In this document: positions 52,035-60,729 of the stretch, in pieces
How the letters are laid out: each line of letters opens with the position of its first letter
How positions within the stretch are numbered: position 1 is the stretch's first letter
Source of the DNA: Neobacillus cucumis
GTDB taxonomy: Bacteria > Bacillota > Bacilli > Bacillales > Cytobacillaceae
NCBI RefSeq assembly: GCF_016908975.1
Contig: NZ_JAFBEX010000013.1
Span: 124,001-188,000, forward strand
Reading direction: 5' to 3'
DNA length: 64,000 nucleotides
Position numbers and translations under genes: made by a program
The notes under the pieces: model-generated
Database searches by the model: none
The model's input: only the letters and a program-made list of their open reading frames with translations
Told to the model about the DNA's origin: nothing

Positions 52035-53453
52035 ATGAAAAAAGGAATGGAAGCGATTCCTTCTAATTGGCATGAGCAGATTATCAATCTTTTAGGAGAA
52101 AGAATTGTTGTGACGGACCGTAAGGGAACGATTCTTTATATAAATGAAGCCTATTGTGAGTTTTTGGGAACCACTGTTGAGGAGGCAACGAATCGCCCCG
52201 TTCAGGAAGTAATTGAAAACACACGGATGCATATTGTAGCGAATACAGGAAAGAAAGAGCTTGCCGCGCTGCATCCCATCAATGGCAGTGAAATGATTGC
52301 CAATCGTTACCCGCTCACAGTTGATGGGGAACTAGTAGGGGCCCTTGGGACCGTGATGTTTCGCAGCCCAGAGGAATGGCGGATGTATAAATCGAAGATC
52401 CAACACCTGGTAGAGGAATTAAAATATTATCAAACAAAAGTAGAAAATGAGTTAAAGAGCAAATATAGTTTTCAGGATTTAATTGGCAGCAGCCAGTCCT
52501 TCCTTGCTGCCAAAAAATTAGCAGAACGCATTTCGGATAGTAATTCTTCTGTTCTTTTAATAGGGGAATCAGGTACTGGAAAGGAATTGTTTGCCCATTC
52601 CATTCATAATCAGAGTCTTCGTTCATCGCTATCGTTTGTGGCCATCAATTGTGCGTCCATTCCTGAACATCTACTTGAATCGGAGTTGTTTGGTTATGAT
52701 GATGGTGCGTTTACGGGAGCGAAAAAGGGAGGGAAAAAAGGGCAGTTTGAATTAGCCCATAATGGCACTCTTTTTCTAGATGAAATTGGTGATATGCCAC
52801 TTTCAATGCAAAGTAAACTGTTAAGAGTTTTGCAGGAAAAGGAAGTTCAGCGGGTTGGCGGTCAGAAATCTCTTCCAGTTGATGTCCGAATCATTGCCGC
52901 TACACACCGTGATTTAGAAAAGATGGTGGAAGAAGGAAAGTTCCGGCGGGACTTATATTATCGCTTAAATGTAATCAAAATTGAAATCCCCCCTCTAAAT
53001 AAAAGGATAGAGGATATTAAGTTAATTTCCATGAGTTTGTTAAAAAAGCTTGAACGTAAATTTTTCCGGACCGGCATTGCTATTTCTGAAGAAGTGGAGA
53101 AAAGATTGATGGAACATTCGTGGCCTGGAAATATTCGTGAGCTTGAAAATGTTCTAGAGCGGGCTATTAATGTGCTTGATGGACAAACCATTAAATTGAT
53201 TCATCTTCCGTTATATCTGCGCGAAATGAGGTCACAGTGTCCTAATAATGGTAAGAGAACGATGGTAGAAATAAAACCTGCCCAGAAAATGCCTTTATCT
53301 GTTATTCCGTTAAAGGAAACATTGGCCCGAGTGGAAAAGGAAGCGATTCAGAGTGCACTCGCTGTGACAAATGGGAATAAGCAGGAGGCAGCAAAGCTGC
53401 TGGAAATAGGAAAAACAAGGTTTTATGAGAAATGTAAGTTCTATGATATTTGA
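52035..53453 (+). CDS. Sigma-54-dependent transcriptional activator with PAS domain
   Basis: A 472-residue enhancer-binding protein: N-terminal PAS-like sensor (about 15-110), AAA+ domain (about 147-380) with Walker A GESGTGKE (177-184), GAFTGA (224-229, the sigma-54 contact loop), Walker B LFLDE (246-250), and a C-terminal Fis-type helix-turn-helix (about 430-472; [21 protein letters not shown]). It is the only such activator in the window and lies two genes from a sigma-54 promoter with palindromic sites. It probably activates the permease-dehydrogenase operon. A TATAAT at 51997-52002 suggests its own promoter. The codons 3-9 contain AAGGAAT-N7-ATTCCTT with a cre-like core, perhaps an intragenic control site. 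Confidence 0.92.
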   Translation: MKKGMEAIPSNWHEQIINLLGERIVVTDRKGTILYINEAYCEFLGTTVEEATNRPVQEVIENTRMHIVANTGKKELAALHPINGSEMIANRYPLTVDGELVGALGTVMFRSPEEWRMYKSKIQHLVEELKYYQTKVENELKSKYSFQDLIGSSQSFLAAKKLAERISDSNSSVLLIGESGTGKELFAHSIHNQSLRSSLSFVAINCASIPEHLLESELFGYDDGAFTGAKKGGKKGQFELAHNGTLFLDEIGDMPLSMQSKLLRVLQEKEVQRVGGQKSLPVDVRIIAATHRDLEKMVEEGKFRRDLYYRLNVIKIEIPPLNKRIEDIKLISMSLLKKLERKFFRTGIAISEEVEKRLMEHSWPGNIRELENVLERAINVLDGQTIKLIHLPLYLREMRSQCPNNGKRTMVEIKPAQKMPLSVIPLKETLARVEKEAIQSALAVTNGNKQEAAKLLEIGKTRFYEKCKFYDI

Positions 53454-53584
53454 ATTATATATTTCCTAATTATAAAAACAGTTGATAGGTTGTTCACTTA
53501 AGAGCAGTTTTTATTAGAAAAAGAAACCATTCTGGTTTAAGATAAAAGATATTGTAAATTTGACAGAGTTTGGGTGGGAGTCAG

Positions 53585-55213
53585 TTGGTTTTTATAGACT
53601 ACATAATTAATCTCTCCATTTTTTCTCTTTTGGTCAGTACGCCGTTAGCAATCGGTTCGTTCTTTAATCATAAGGCTATAAAGAATTGGCGGTATTGGGT
53701 AGGGATTTATGGGGGAATCGTTTCCGTTGTCTTGATTAAGTTATCCTTTCAACAGCAGGGGTATTCTTATGATATTCGCTATGCTCCGATCATCTTGGCG
53801 TTTGTTTACTTCGGGCCTTTAACAGGAATCATTACAGCCATTTTTGCATTGGTAACGAGATTGCTTGAAAGCGGTCAATGGAGTACGGCTATCATCGGTT
53901 GGATTACTATTATTATTATTTTTTCCATTATTCATTTTGTAACAAAACGACTTACCCATGTGAAAAAAAGTGTTATCTATTACGCATCTTATGTCTTAAT
54001 TTATATCATCATTGTTCCAATTATATTTCACGCTTTCCGAGATAAACCTTTATTTCATTTGCAATACTTAATATTCGTTTTGTTAGGTGTTATTATAGGG
54101 AATTTATTAATAGAATCCTATGAAAAGCTGCATCGGTTAAATCGTAGGCTAAGAGACATGTATAAATTAGTAGAAGCAAGTGAAACAAAATACCGTCTAA
54201 TTGCAGAAAATACCTCTGATCTGATTATGGTATTAGATAGAGAACAAGCGATAAGCTATCTTTCTCCATCTCATGAACATGTTTTAGGCTATCCGTGCTC
54301 TGAATTATTAGAGCATAAATGTTTTAAATTATTACTTCATCCGGAGGATACACCGTCGTTTCGAGAATCCATCAGTAGAATGTTTGAGGATAAAGAGTCC
54401 AAATCGATGGAGTTTCGTTTAAAACATATGGATGGGCGGTGGATTGAATTCGAGTCGAGGTGTATGCCTGTTATAGGTAAAGAGGATGGTGTTGAAAATA
54501 TTGTCACGATTAGCCGGGATATTTCGGAACGAAAAAAATCCGAAGAAATTCTTTTACAGTCAGAAAAGCTGTCGATTGTTGGGGAGTTAGCTGCAGGAGT
54601 GGCACATGAAATTCGAAATCCGCTTACGACCATAAAAGGTTTCGTTCAATTATATAAAGCAGAAAATAGTTCGCTTGTTTATACTGACTTGCTTTTGAAT
54701 GAATTAGAGCGGATTGAATCGATTACAAGTGAACTTCTATCCTTAGGCAAACCACAGGCTGTGCAGTTAAATCAAGTGAATATTGGAGAGTTATTAGAAA
54801 ATACAGTTGAGTTACTTCACCCTCAAGCGATTTTAAACAATATTCGTTTTGACGTAAAAATCGACGATGGCTCCTATTTTATTAAAGGGGAAAAAAATCA
54901 ATTAAAACAGGTTTTCCTTAATATTTTAAAAAATGCCATTGAGGCCATGCCTCTTGGTGGTGAAGTGCAAATTAGTTTGGGTAAGGGCGATGCAAATCAT
55001 TGTGTCATTTTGGTCAAAGACCATGGGCAAGGTATTCCCGAAGAATTACTTCCACGTCTAGGTGAGCCGTTTTACAGTTTAAAGGAAAAAGGGACCGGAC
55101 TAGGTGTGATGATCTGTCACAAAATCCTAAAACAACATCATGGCAGCATCACCTACCAAAGCAAACTAAAAGAGGGAACCACTGTAGAAATCAAACTTCC
55201 ACTGATAAGTTGA
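53585..55213 (+). CDS. Membrane sensor histidine kinase with PAS domain
   Basis: About 542 residues: five or six membrane helices at the N-terminus (residues 1-175, 5TM-5TMR_LYT-like), a PAS domain (about 190-310; ENTSDLIMVLDREQAISYLSPS), a HisKA domain with His341 in GVAHEIRNP and a HATPase (about 430-542; NILKNAIEAM, GTGLGV). The layout resembles sporulation kinases such as KinB. The start is unclear: TTG at 53585 follows GGTGGGAG, but TTG at 53570 is also open. No response-regulator gene is adjacent, so it probably feeds a distant phosphorelay. Confidence 0.8.
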   Translation: MVFIDYIINLSIFSLLVSTPLAIGSFFNHKAIKNWRYWVGIYGGIVSVVLIKLSFQQQGYSYDIRYAPIILAFVYFGPLTGIITAIFALVTRLLESGQWSTAIIGWITIIIIFSIIHFVTKRLTHVKKSVIYYASYVLIYIIIVPIIFHAFRDKPLFHLQYLIFVLLGVIIGNLLIESYEKLHRLNRRLRDMYKLVEASETKYRLIAENTSDLIMVLDREQAISYLSPSHEHVLGYPCSELLEHKCFKLLLHPEDTPSFRESISRMFEDKESKSMEFRLKHMDGRWIEFESRCMPVIGKEDGVENIVTISRDISERKKSEEILLQSEKLSIVGELAAGVAHEIRNPLTTIKGFVQLYKAENSSLVYTDLLLNELERIESITSELLSLGKPQAVQLNQVNIGELLENTVELLHPQAILNNIRFDVKIDDGSYFIKGEKNQLKQVFLNILKNAIEAMPLGGEVQISLGKGDANHCVILVKDHGQGIPEELLPRLGEPFYSLKEKGTGLGVMICHKILKQHHGSITYQSKLKEGTTVEIKLPLIS

Positions 55214-55220
55214 GAATAGT

Positions 55221-55259
55221 AAAAAAGGTGAGGCACTTCCGGTGCCTGTCACCTTTTTT
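55221..55259. terminator. Bidirectional terminator between kinase and GT4 genes
   Basis: AAAAAAGGTG-A-GGCAC pairs with GGTGCC-TGT-CACCTTTTTT around TTCC. It serves the convergent kinase and glycosyltransferase genes. Confidence 0.85.
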
Positions 55260-55274
55260 GACTTTAACACTTAT

Positions 55275-56417
55275 TTAAGCGTACTTTTGCACATCACGCT
55301 TTTGGATGATATCAGAGTATTGGTAGATCAGATTATTTAATATCTGTTCCCAACTCTGTGTTAAGGCATAGTGTCTTCCAGCGTTTCCCATTTGTTTGCG
55401 CAGGGGATGATTGGTTAAAAGGTGCAAGATAGAATGGGTAAACTCCTGAACATTACCGGGACTGCACAATAGCCCAGTTACTCCTGGCTCAATGATATTC
55501 TGTACACCACCTGATTTAGCTCCGATTACTGGAGTACCACAGGCTAGAGATTCAAGCACCACATTCCCAAAGGTTTCGGTTGGGGATGGAAAAACCAATA
55601 TGTCGGATGATGCATAGGCTTGTGCTAAACGTTTCCCACTTAAATATCCGGTAAACGTCATATTTGCCGGTGCCTTGGCTTCTAGCTCTTTACGCAAAGG
55701 ACCGTCTCCTATAATTAACCAATGTATTTTTTTATTCAAATCTGGTGGAAGCGTTTTTGCTACAGCTAAGAGTGTGTGTAAATCCTTCTCAGGCGCTAAT
55801 CGACCCACATAAGTAAGTAAATATGAATCTTCTAATTTGTAATCACTTTTAAAGGAATTTTTATGATGATTAGGATGAAACAGCTTGCAATCTACTCCCC
55901 TTGGCCAAAGCTCAAGATTGGTAAATCCTTGCTGTTTTAATAGTTGGAGTGTTGCTGGTGAAGGAACGAAGATCTTTTTACATGTCTTATGGAACCAGTG
56001 CATGTAATTCCAAAGCAGTCTCGTTAAAAATGGAAGGTTATAGTACTGTAGATATTCATCAAAATTGGTATGATACGAGCATACAAGGGGAATATTCATC
56101 TTTTTTGAAAAATAAACCCCACATAGACCGATGTTAAAAGGGGTCGCTACATGAATTAAATCCGGTGAGAAGCTTTGTATTTCGGATTTCATTTGCAAAA
56201 GATTCGGCAAAGCTAGACGGCATTCAGGATACAAGAAAAATGAAAGGCTCTTAGTACGGTGAATCGGATAATCAGTAAAATCTTTTGCAGGAGAGCTTGG
56301 CGCAAATATTTTATAACTAATCTTTTGTGATTCAAGGAAGCTAGTCAGTCGTTTGAGTGTCTTTGCAACACCATTAACATCAGGATAAAAAGTATCTGTG
56401 AAAATGGCAATTCTCAT
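55275..56417 (-). CDS. GT4 family glycosyltransferase
   Basis: A 380-residue GT-B glycosyltransferase. The N-terminal domain starts MRIAIFTDTFYPDVNG; the C-terminal domain holds GRLAPEKD and the EX7E motif in PTETFGNVVLESLACGTPV. The type is similar to MgtA-like alpha-mannosyl- or glucosyltransferases that act on lipids. The ATG at 56417 is chosen because GGAGGG lies upstream; the frame from 56438 adds seven residues over that site. It is the last gene of a reverse-strand unit with PAP2 and a UDP-glucose dehydrogenase-like gene, so a cell-envelope glycolipid or polymer is the likely product. Confidence 0.87.
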   Translation of the reverse strand: MRIAIFTDTFYPDVNGVAKTLKRLTSFLESQKISYKIFAPSSPAKDFTDYPIHRTKSLSFFLYPECRLALPNLLQMKSEIQSFSPDLIHVATPFNIGLCGVYFSKKMNIPLVCSYHTNFDEYLQYYNLPFLTRLLWNYMHWFHKTCKKIFVPSPATLQLLKQQGFTNLELWPRGVDCKLFHPNHHKNSFKSDYKLEDSYLLTYVGRLAPEKDLHTLLAVAKTLPPDLNKKIHWLIIGDGPLRKELEAKAPANMTFTGYLSGKRLAQAYASSDILVFPSPTETFGNVVLESLACGTPVIGAKSGGVQNIIEPGVTGLLCSPGNVQEFTHSILHLLTNHPLRKQMGNAGRHYALTQSWEQILNNLIYQYSDIIQKRDVQKYA

Positions 56418-56441
56418 TTCATCCCTCCTAAAATCCATATC

Positions 56442-56972
56442 TTATATACATAATAAGCAAAAGCATAATATCCCCGTACTGGTCCCTAGAATTCCTCCTG
56501 CTATCGTATCGGAAGGATAGTGAAGCCCTAAGTAAATTCTTGATACCCCTACAAAGGTTCCTAAAGGAATCAAAATAAATGCAAGCTCCGGATTGTATAA
56601 GATATAGGGGGTTATAACGGAAAAAATCGCCGTGGTATGCCCCGATGGGAAGGAATGATCTTGTAAAGGATTTGCAGGAAACTTGGTACTTTCTAACATC
56701 ATATAAGGTCTTTTTCTCGGCAGCAGTTGTTTGATGATATGAACGGGTATATGGCTTGCCGATAATGCTAGTGCACTGGCAATGGCAGTCAGCTTCGGCT
56801 CACCTGATGAGATGATGATAAGGAGGAAACAAGCAGCAATGGTTATATCTGCACCCCCAAATTGTGTGACGAATCGGAATAAAAGGTTTAGAACCTTTTT
56901 ATCAAAATGGCGATTCACATGTTGCAGTAGGCGGCAGTCAAATCCGTAAATCGCATGGATTAATCTCATCAT
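56442..56972 (-). CDS. PAP2-superfamily membrane phosphatase
   Basis: A 176-residue membrane protein of the PAP2/BcrC type. The three phosphatase motifs are present: KQLLPRKRP, PSGHT and SRIYLGLHYPSD. About five hydrophobic helices surround them. It probably dephosphorylates undecaprenyl pyrophosphate or a phosphatidyl lipid on the outer side of the membrane. The ATG at 56972 is preferred because GGAGGA lies upstream of it; the longer frame from 57023 begins in a sequence without a ribosome site. Confidence 0.88.
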   Translation of the reverse strand: MMRLIHAIYGFDCRLLQHVNRHFDKKVLNLLFRFVTQFGGADITIAACFLLIIISSGEPKLTAIASALALSASHIPVHIIKQLLPRKRPYMMLESTKFPANPLQDHSFPSGHTTAIFSVITPYILYNPELAFILIPLGTFVGVSRIYLGLHYPSDTIAGGILGTSTGILCFCLLCI

Positions 56973-57036
56973 TGTCTTTCCTCCTCCATCTGAAATCTCA
57001 GGCAGCGCACAGATACGTTCCAAAAGAAAGTGATTG

Positions 57037-57882
57037 TTAACGGTTATTTACTTGAATGACAGCCTCAAGTAATGGCAAAGGCTCGTTTAAAAGACTGCTG
57101 AGCTGTGCAAGTGTTTTGGTCTCCATCGGAAAACGGCTGTCATAGCCAATCTTTTTGTTGTGTCCAATTCCATAGGCCACTTCCTCTATGTTGGCACCCA
57201 CATTTTCACAGATTCTGGCCATTTCATTCAAAAAACTCATCTTTGTGGCTAAAAAGGCATTGAAAGCATATTTAATCATTTCGGCACTTCTAATGTCCGT
57301 TTTGAAAATGGGGATTTGCAGCGGCAGGTAAAGCTCATTCAAAATGGCAGCCACTTTCGGGTTACTAGTTCCAATCACAATACGGTCCCCATGAAAAAAA
57401 TCGATAATCGCCGATCCTTCCCGAAGAAAATCGGGGTTGGCCACAACTTCTACTTGGAGGTTAGGGGGTTTTCTACTATCAATAATTTGTTGGATAATCT
57501 CATTTGTCCCAACTGGAACAGTACTTTTTGTACATACAATGACATCCTGTTCAATATAGTGTGCAATCGTATGGGCCACCACATATAGGTATTTCGGGTC
57601 TACCGAGCCATCATGTTTTTCTTGTGTCCCAACGGCAATAAAAATGATGTCTTTTTTTGAATAGGCGTCATGGGGATTTGAAGTGAAAGAAAGCCGCTTT
57701 TCATTAAGATTTTTTTCTAGGAGGGCTTCTAACCCTGGCTCATGGAATAGGCATTGACCGGATTGAAGCAGATCAATTTTCTCTTGTTGAATATCAATAC
57801 ATGTCACCAAATGCCCTAATTCTGCCAAACAAACACTAGTGACCAATCCTACATACCCAGCCCCTACAACGGTAACCTTCAT
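57037..57882 (-). CDS. Short, atypical UDP-glucose 6-dehydrogenase-like protein
   Basis: Residues 1-190 are a normal UDP-glucose/GDP-mannose dehydrogenase NAD domain (VTVVGAGYVGLVTSVCLAELGH; STVPVGT; NPDFLREGSA), followed by the helical linker (EMIKYAFNAFLATKMSFLNE). The protein stops at 281 residues, whereas family members have about 430-460. The conserved GGSCFPKDT around the catalytic Cys is replaced by YDSRFPMETK, so no Cys is present, and the C-terminal UDP-binding domain is absent. Downstream bases do not encode it in another frame before the PAP2 gene. It may be an inactive or repurposed paralogue or a remnant. It starts the reverse-strand unit with the PAP2 and GT4 genes. Confidence 0.8.
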   Translation of the reverse strand: MKVTVVGAGYVGLVTSVCLAELGHLVTCIDIQQEKIDLLQSGQCLFHEPGLEALLEKNLNEKRLSFTSNPHDAYSKKDIIFIAVGTQEKHDGSVDPKYLYVVAHTIAHYIEQDVIVCTKSTVPVGTNEIIQQIIDSRKPPNLQVEVVANPDFLREGSAIIDFFHGDRIVIGTSNPKVAAILNELYLPLQIPIFKTDIRSAEMIKYAFNAFLATKMSFLNEMARICENVGANIEEVAYGIGHNKKIGYDSRFPMETKTLAQLSSLLNEPLPLLEAVIQVNNR

Positions 57883-58131
57883 CCAATCCCTCCAATGGTG
57901 TGTTTTACTATATTGTATTAGCTGAAGATGGATTTTTTCTAAACGTAGTGTAAAGAGAGTGTTAAGACTGTGTTAGTTTTAATAATAAGGTTTTTACATT
58001 TAATTCAAAATGCTTGAAATCGAAATAAATTCACTATACACTTAAGTCAGATGCATAATTAATGATGCTGAATTGAACCATATCATTAATAACAATCTCT
58101 TTGGAATGGTTAGAAAAGGATGGGATGAAAA

Positions 58132-58977
58132 ATGGATCGGTTTCATCAAGAGCCAAATATTTATGTTGGTGAGGTAAATATAAAGGTAAAAAATCTTGAA
58201 AATTCCATTACGTTTTATCAAAATATCATTGGCTTTCAAATATTAGAAAAAAGTGAACGAAAGGGGGTTTTAACGGCAGACGGTAAAACCCCGCTAGTAA
58301 CCTTAGAACAACCGGCTGATGTAATCCCTAAACAAGGACGAACGTCAGGATTGTATCATTTTGCCATACTACTGCCATCACGTGCTGATTTGGGCGGTTT
58401 TTTACGTCATATTATTCAAACTGGTTACCCGCTGGGGGCAGCGGATCATTATGTAAGTGAGGCATTATATTTGGAAGACCCCGATGGGAATGGAATAGAG
58501 GTTTATCGTGACCGCCCATCTTCTGAATGGACCTGGAAAAACGACTTAGTTAATATGGCCACAGAGCAATTGGATGCGGAAGGAATTTTAGCATCGAGTG
58601 TGGCTGAATGGGATGGTCTTCCTCCAGGAACGATTATGGGTCATATTCACCTCCATGTTGGCGATTTAGAAAAAGCAAAGGAATTTTATACGAAAGGACT
58701 TGGTTTTGATGTCGTCAGTTACTACCCGCAAGCGGTATTTCTTTCTTCGGGCGGATATCACCATCATGTTGCCATCAATACTTGGCAGGGAGCAGGAGCT
58801 CCAACACCACCGAAAAATAGCGTCGGTTTAAAATGGTATACCCTAGTCTTTCCTAGTGAGGGTGCAAGAGAAAAAGTGATAGAACAACTGAAGCTATTGG
58901 GTGCTCCCATAAGTAAAGAAGGAAACGACTACGTAACAAGTGACCCTGCTGGAAACCTAATTTACTTAAGAGTTTAA
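58132..58977 (+). CDS. VOC-family dioxygenase-like protein (CatE-like)
   Basis: A 281-residue protein with two vicinal-oxygen-chelate (glyoxalase/extradiol dioxygenase) modules, about 10-130 and 165-281. Candidate metal ligands include His in VNIKVKNLENS-like first strand positions, HFAILLP, GNGIEVYRDRP (Glu) and GHIHLHVGDLEK (His). It resembles B. subtilis CatE, a catechol 2,3-dioxygenase, by length and domain arrangement, but a glyoxalase or thiol-transfer role is also possible. It stands alone, with a terminator immediately after the stop. The 249 bases upstream show no other gene. Confidence 0.8.
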   Translation: MDRFHQEPNIYVGEVNIKVKNLENSITFYQNIIGFQILEKSERKGVLTADGKTPLVTLEQPADVIPKQGRTSGLYHFAILLPSRADLGGFLRHIIQTGYPLGAADHYVSEALYLEDPDGNGIEVYRDRPSSEWTWKNDLVNMATEQLDAEGILASSVAEWDGLPPGTIMGHIHLHVGDLEKAKEFYTKGLGFDVVSYYPQAVFLSSGGYHHHVAINTWQGAGAPTPPKNSVGLKWYTLVFPSEGAREKVIEQLKLLGAPISKEGNDYVTSDPAGNLIYLRV

Positions 58978-59028
58978 AAAAAGAGTCTATCCCTGCCCCA
59001 ATATAAAAGGCAGAGATAGACTCTTTTT
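58978..59028. terminator. Bidirectional terminator after the VOC gene
   Basis: AAAAGAGTCTATC and GATAGACTCTTTT form the stem with an inner CTGCC/GGCAG pair. The reverse-strand small gene ends inside its T run. Confidence 0.9.
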
Positions 59029-59257
59029 ACGAAAAAAAACCTAAGGCATATTTAATGCCTTCCTCAATATCATTGGTTTCATAGCCTTGTAAATCTTCAT
59101 GCGTAATTTCTAGCTTTGTTCTCGCTAGAGCGTAACCGCTATCTAAATTCACATCTAGCAGAACCTCATAACCGCTCTCGGTTGGGGTGATTTGAATAAT
59201 ATCATAATCACGAATTGCAGTTCCTGTCTCATACTCAATCGGCTCAAGATCTGACAT
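59027..59257 (-). CDS. Small conserved hypothetical protein
   Basis: A 76-residue acidic protein (MSDLEPIEYETGTA...) with no signal peptide or membrane helix and a predicted beta-rich N-terminal half. I do not recognise a named family. The ATG at 59257 has AGGAGG 6 bases upstream; the longer frame from 59275 lacks one. It stands between two terminators. Confidence 0.65.
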   Translation of the reverse strand: MSDLEPIEYETGTAIRDYDIIQITPTESGYEVLLDVNLDSGYALARTKLEITHEDLQGYETNDIEEGIKYALGFFS

Positions 59258-59336
59258 AAACAACCTCCTATTCATCCTTCAAACAAGATTATTTTCCTCC
59301 AAACCAAGAAAAAAATTCAGTTCTTTCACCGTTATC

Positions 59337-59381
59337 ACGTCACAAAAAAAGAACCCGTATTTGGGTTCATTTTTGTGACGT
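59337..59381. terminator. Bidirectional terminator between small gene and yggT
   Basis: A 45-bp palindrome (ACGTCACAAAAA...GAACCC with complement GGGTTC...TTTTTGTGACGT), one bulge, serves the two reverse-strand genes or insulates them. Confidence 0.85.
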
Positions 59382-59388
59382 AATTCAG

Positions 59389-59670
59389 TTACACTCCAAT
59401 TACATTTAAGGATTGGCGCAGCCCTTCTAGAGCAAATCCTGAAATATATCTAAAAACGAATATAGCGATTATGGGTGAAAAATCAATCGGACCAACTGGG
59501 GGAATGAACCGTCTAAAGAAGCCTAAATAAGGCTCGACAAGCTTTGAAATCCAGTTCCCAATTTTGGAAGAATGAAATTGCGGAAACCATGAACCAAAAA
59601 TGGATATTAAGATTAGCCAATAATAAGCATCAAATACATATTGTCCAAATTGTAATATAGTAGAGCCCAT
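59389..59670 (-). CDS. YggT family membrane protein
   Basis: A 93-residue protein with two hydrophobic segments (about 10-30 and 65-88) separated by the conserved LVEPYLGFFRRFIPPVGPIDFSPI stretch of the YggT family. Similar proteins sit near cell-division or membrane genes in Bacillus; the exact role is not known. AGGTG lies upstream of the ATG. The following 307 bases (59671-59977) hold no gene, only a terminator at 59944-59980. Confidence 0.88.
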   Translation of the reverse strand: MGSTILQFGQYVFDAYYWLILISIFGSWFPQFHSSKIGNWISKLVEPYLGFFRRFIPPVGPIDFSPIIAIFVFRYISGFALEGLRQSLNVIGV

Positions 59671-59943
59671 TTTAAATCACCTATCTATTAGAGTTTATTT
59701 TAGGTACAAACATAGCAGAGATACGTATATATACGATAACATTCACTAAAGGTTTCAAAAAAATTCGAATGACTTGCTACCTCTCTGTCAACTGCAGCAA
59801 AAGCTAAACAAACGTTTAATTAATTACAGGAAATGATTTGGTAACAGAGGATTTTTCTTAGTTCTATAATGGCAGAGGAACCTTAACTAATGCTTAAAAG
59901 ATTTAATGTCGTGGCCAGCGCCACTTACAATAGCGGCAACGTA

Positions 59944-59980
59944 AAAAAGATGCCCTGTGGAGCTTGGAGCATCTTTTTTA
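59944..59980 (-). terminator. Terminator after the DedA gene
   Basis: AAAAAAGATGC and GCATCTTTTTT form a stem around a 13-15 base loop, giving a T run on the reverse strand. Confidence 0.8.
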
Positions 59981-60586
59981 ATCATAAGAAGCATTTTTTA
60001 ATAATTTCCTTTTCCTTTTATAGGAAAAATAAAGAAGGACACCTAATACGAAAAGGGCAATAATGTAAATACTATACCTGGAAAAATACATGCCAACATA
60101 TACCCAGTTTCCGCCAAGCAATCGGCCTAAAGTGATAAAGGTAAAGCACCAAAGAAGTGCTCCTAGATAAGCGAACAGGGCAAATTTTTTATAAGAATAA
60201 TTATTAATCCCAGCGAGATAGGCAGTAATATGCCGGACTCCAGGAATAAAAAAACCGATAAGTAACAGGAGCGGACCGTACTTATTAAATAATTTCTTTG
60301 TTCGGTCAATCTTTGTCTCGCTGATATGCAGTTTAGGACCAAACTTATGTAAAAAAGGAGCCCCTAACACAATACCTAAAATAAAACTTAGTGTGATTCC
60401 AATGCTTGCCCCAAAATAGGCACATACAAGGGATGGAAGGTACACCAATTTCCCTGCAAAAACATTATAACCTACATAAGTGAGAAGGACCTCATCAGGA
60501 ATAGGCAGACCGATAATCCCGCCAACCAATGCAATAATAATCCCCAAATAGCCAAAGTGTTCTATAAGATGATTTAAATGACCCAT
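59978..60586 (-). CDS. DedA/TVP38 family membrane protein
   Basis: A 202-residue membrane protein with four to five helices and the DedA motif FIPGVRHITAYLAG (about 105-118). DedA proteins are thought to act in lipid-carrier flipping and envelope homeostasis. Its start is the ATG at 60586 in MGHLNHLIEHFGYLG; an upstream AGGACG is a weak ribosome site. Confidence 0.87.
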   Translation of the reverse strand: MGHLNHLIEHFGYLGIIIALVGGIIGLPIPDEVLLTYVGYNVFAGKLVYLPSLVCAYFGASIGITLSFILGIVLGAPFLHKFGPKLHISETKIDRTKKLFNKYGPLLLLIGFFIPGVRHITAYLAGINNYSYKKFALFAYLGALLWCFTFITLGRLLGGNWVYVGMYFSRYSIYIIALFVLGVLLYFSYKRKRKLLKNASYD

Positions 60587-60729
60587 CTATGCACGTCCTA
60601 TTAGTTCATTCTAAAAAGTTAGCTATTAATAGTATCTGCAAATTTTCCATTTTTATATACGGGTTCCACCATTTTCTGCAAATGATGTGAATATAGTAAA
60701 AGAAAATGTTTTTTGAGGAGTGGTAGGTC

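Noticed and set aside
59671..59943. A small RNA or gene in the yggT-dedA gap
   Set aside because: The region is AT-rich with only scattered short inverted repeats and no promoter-terminator pair I could support.
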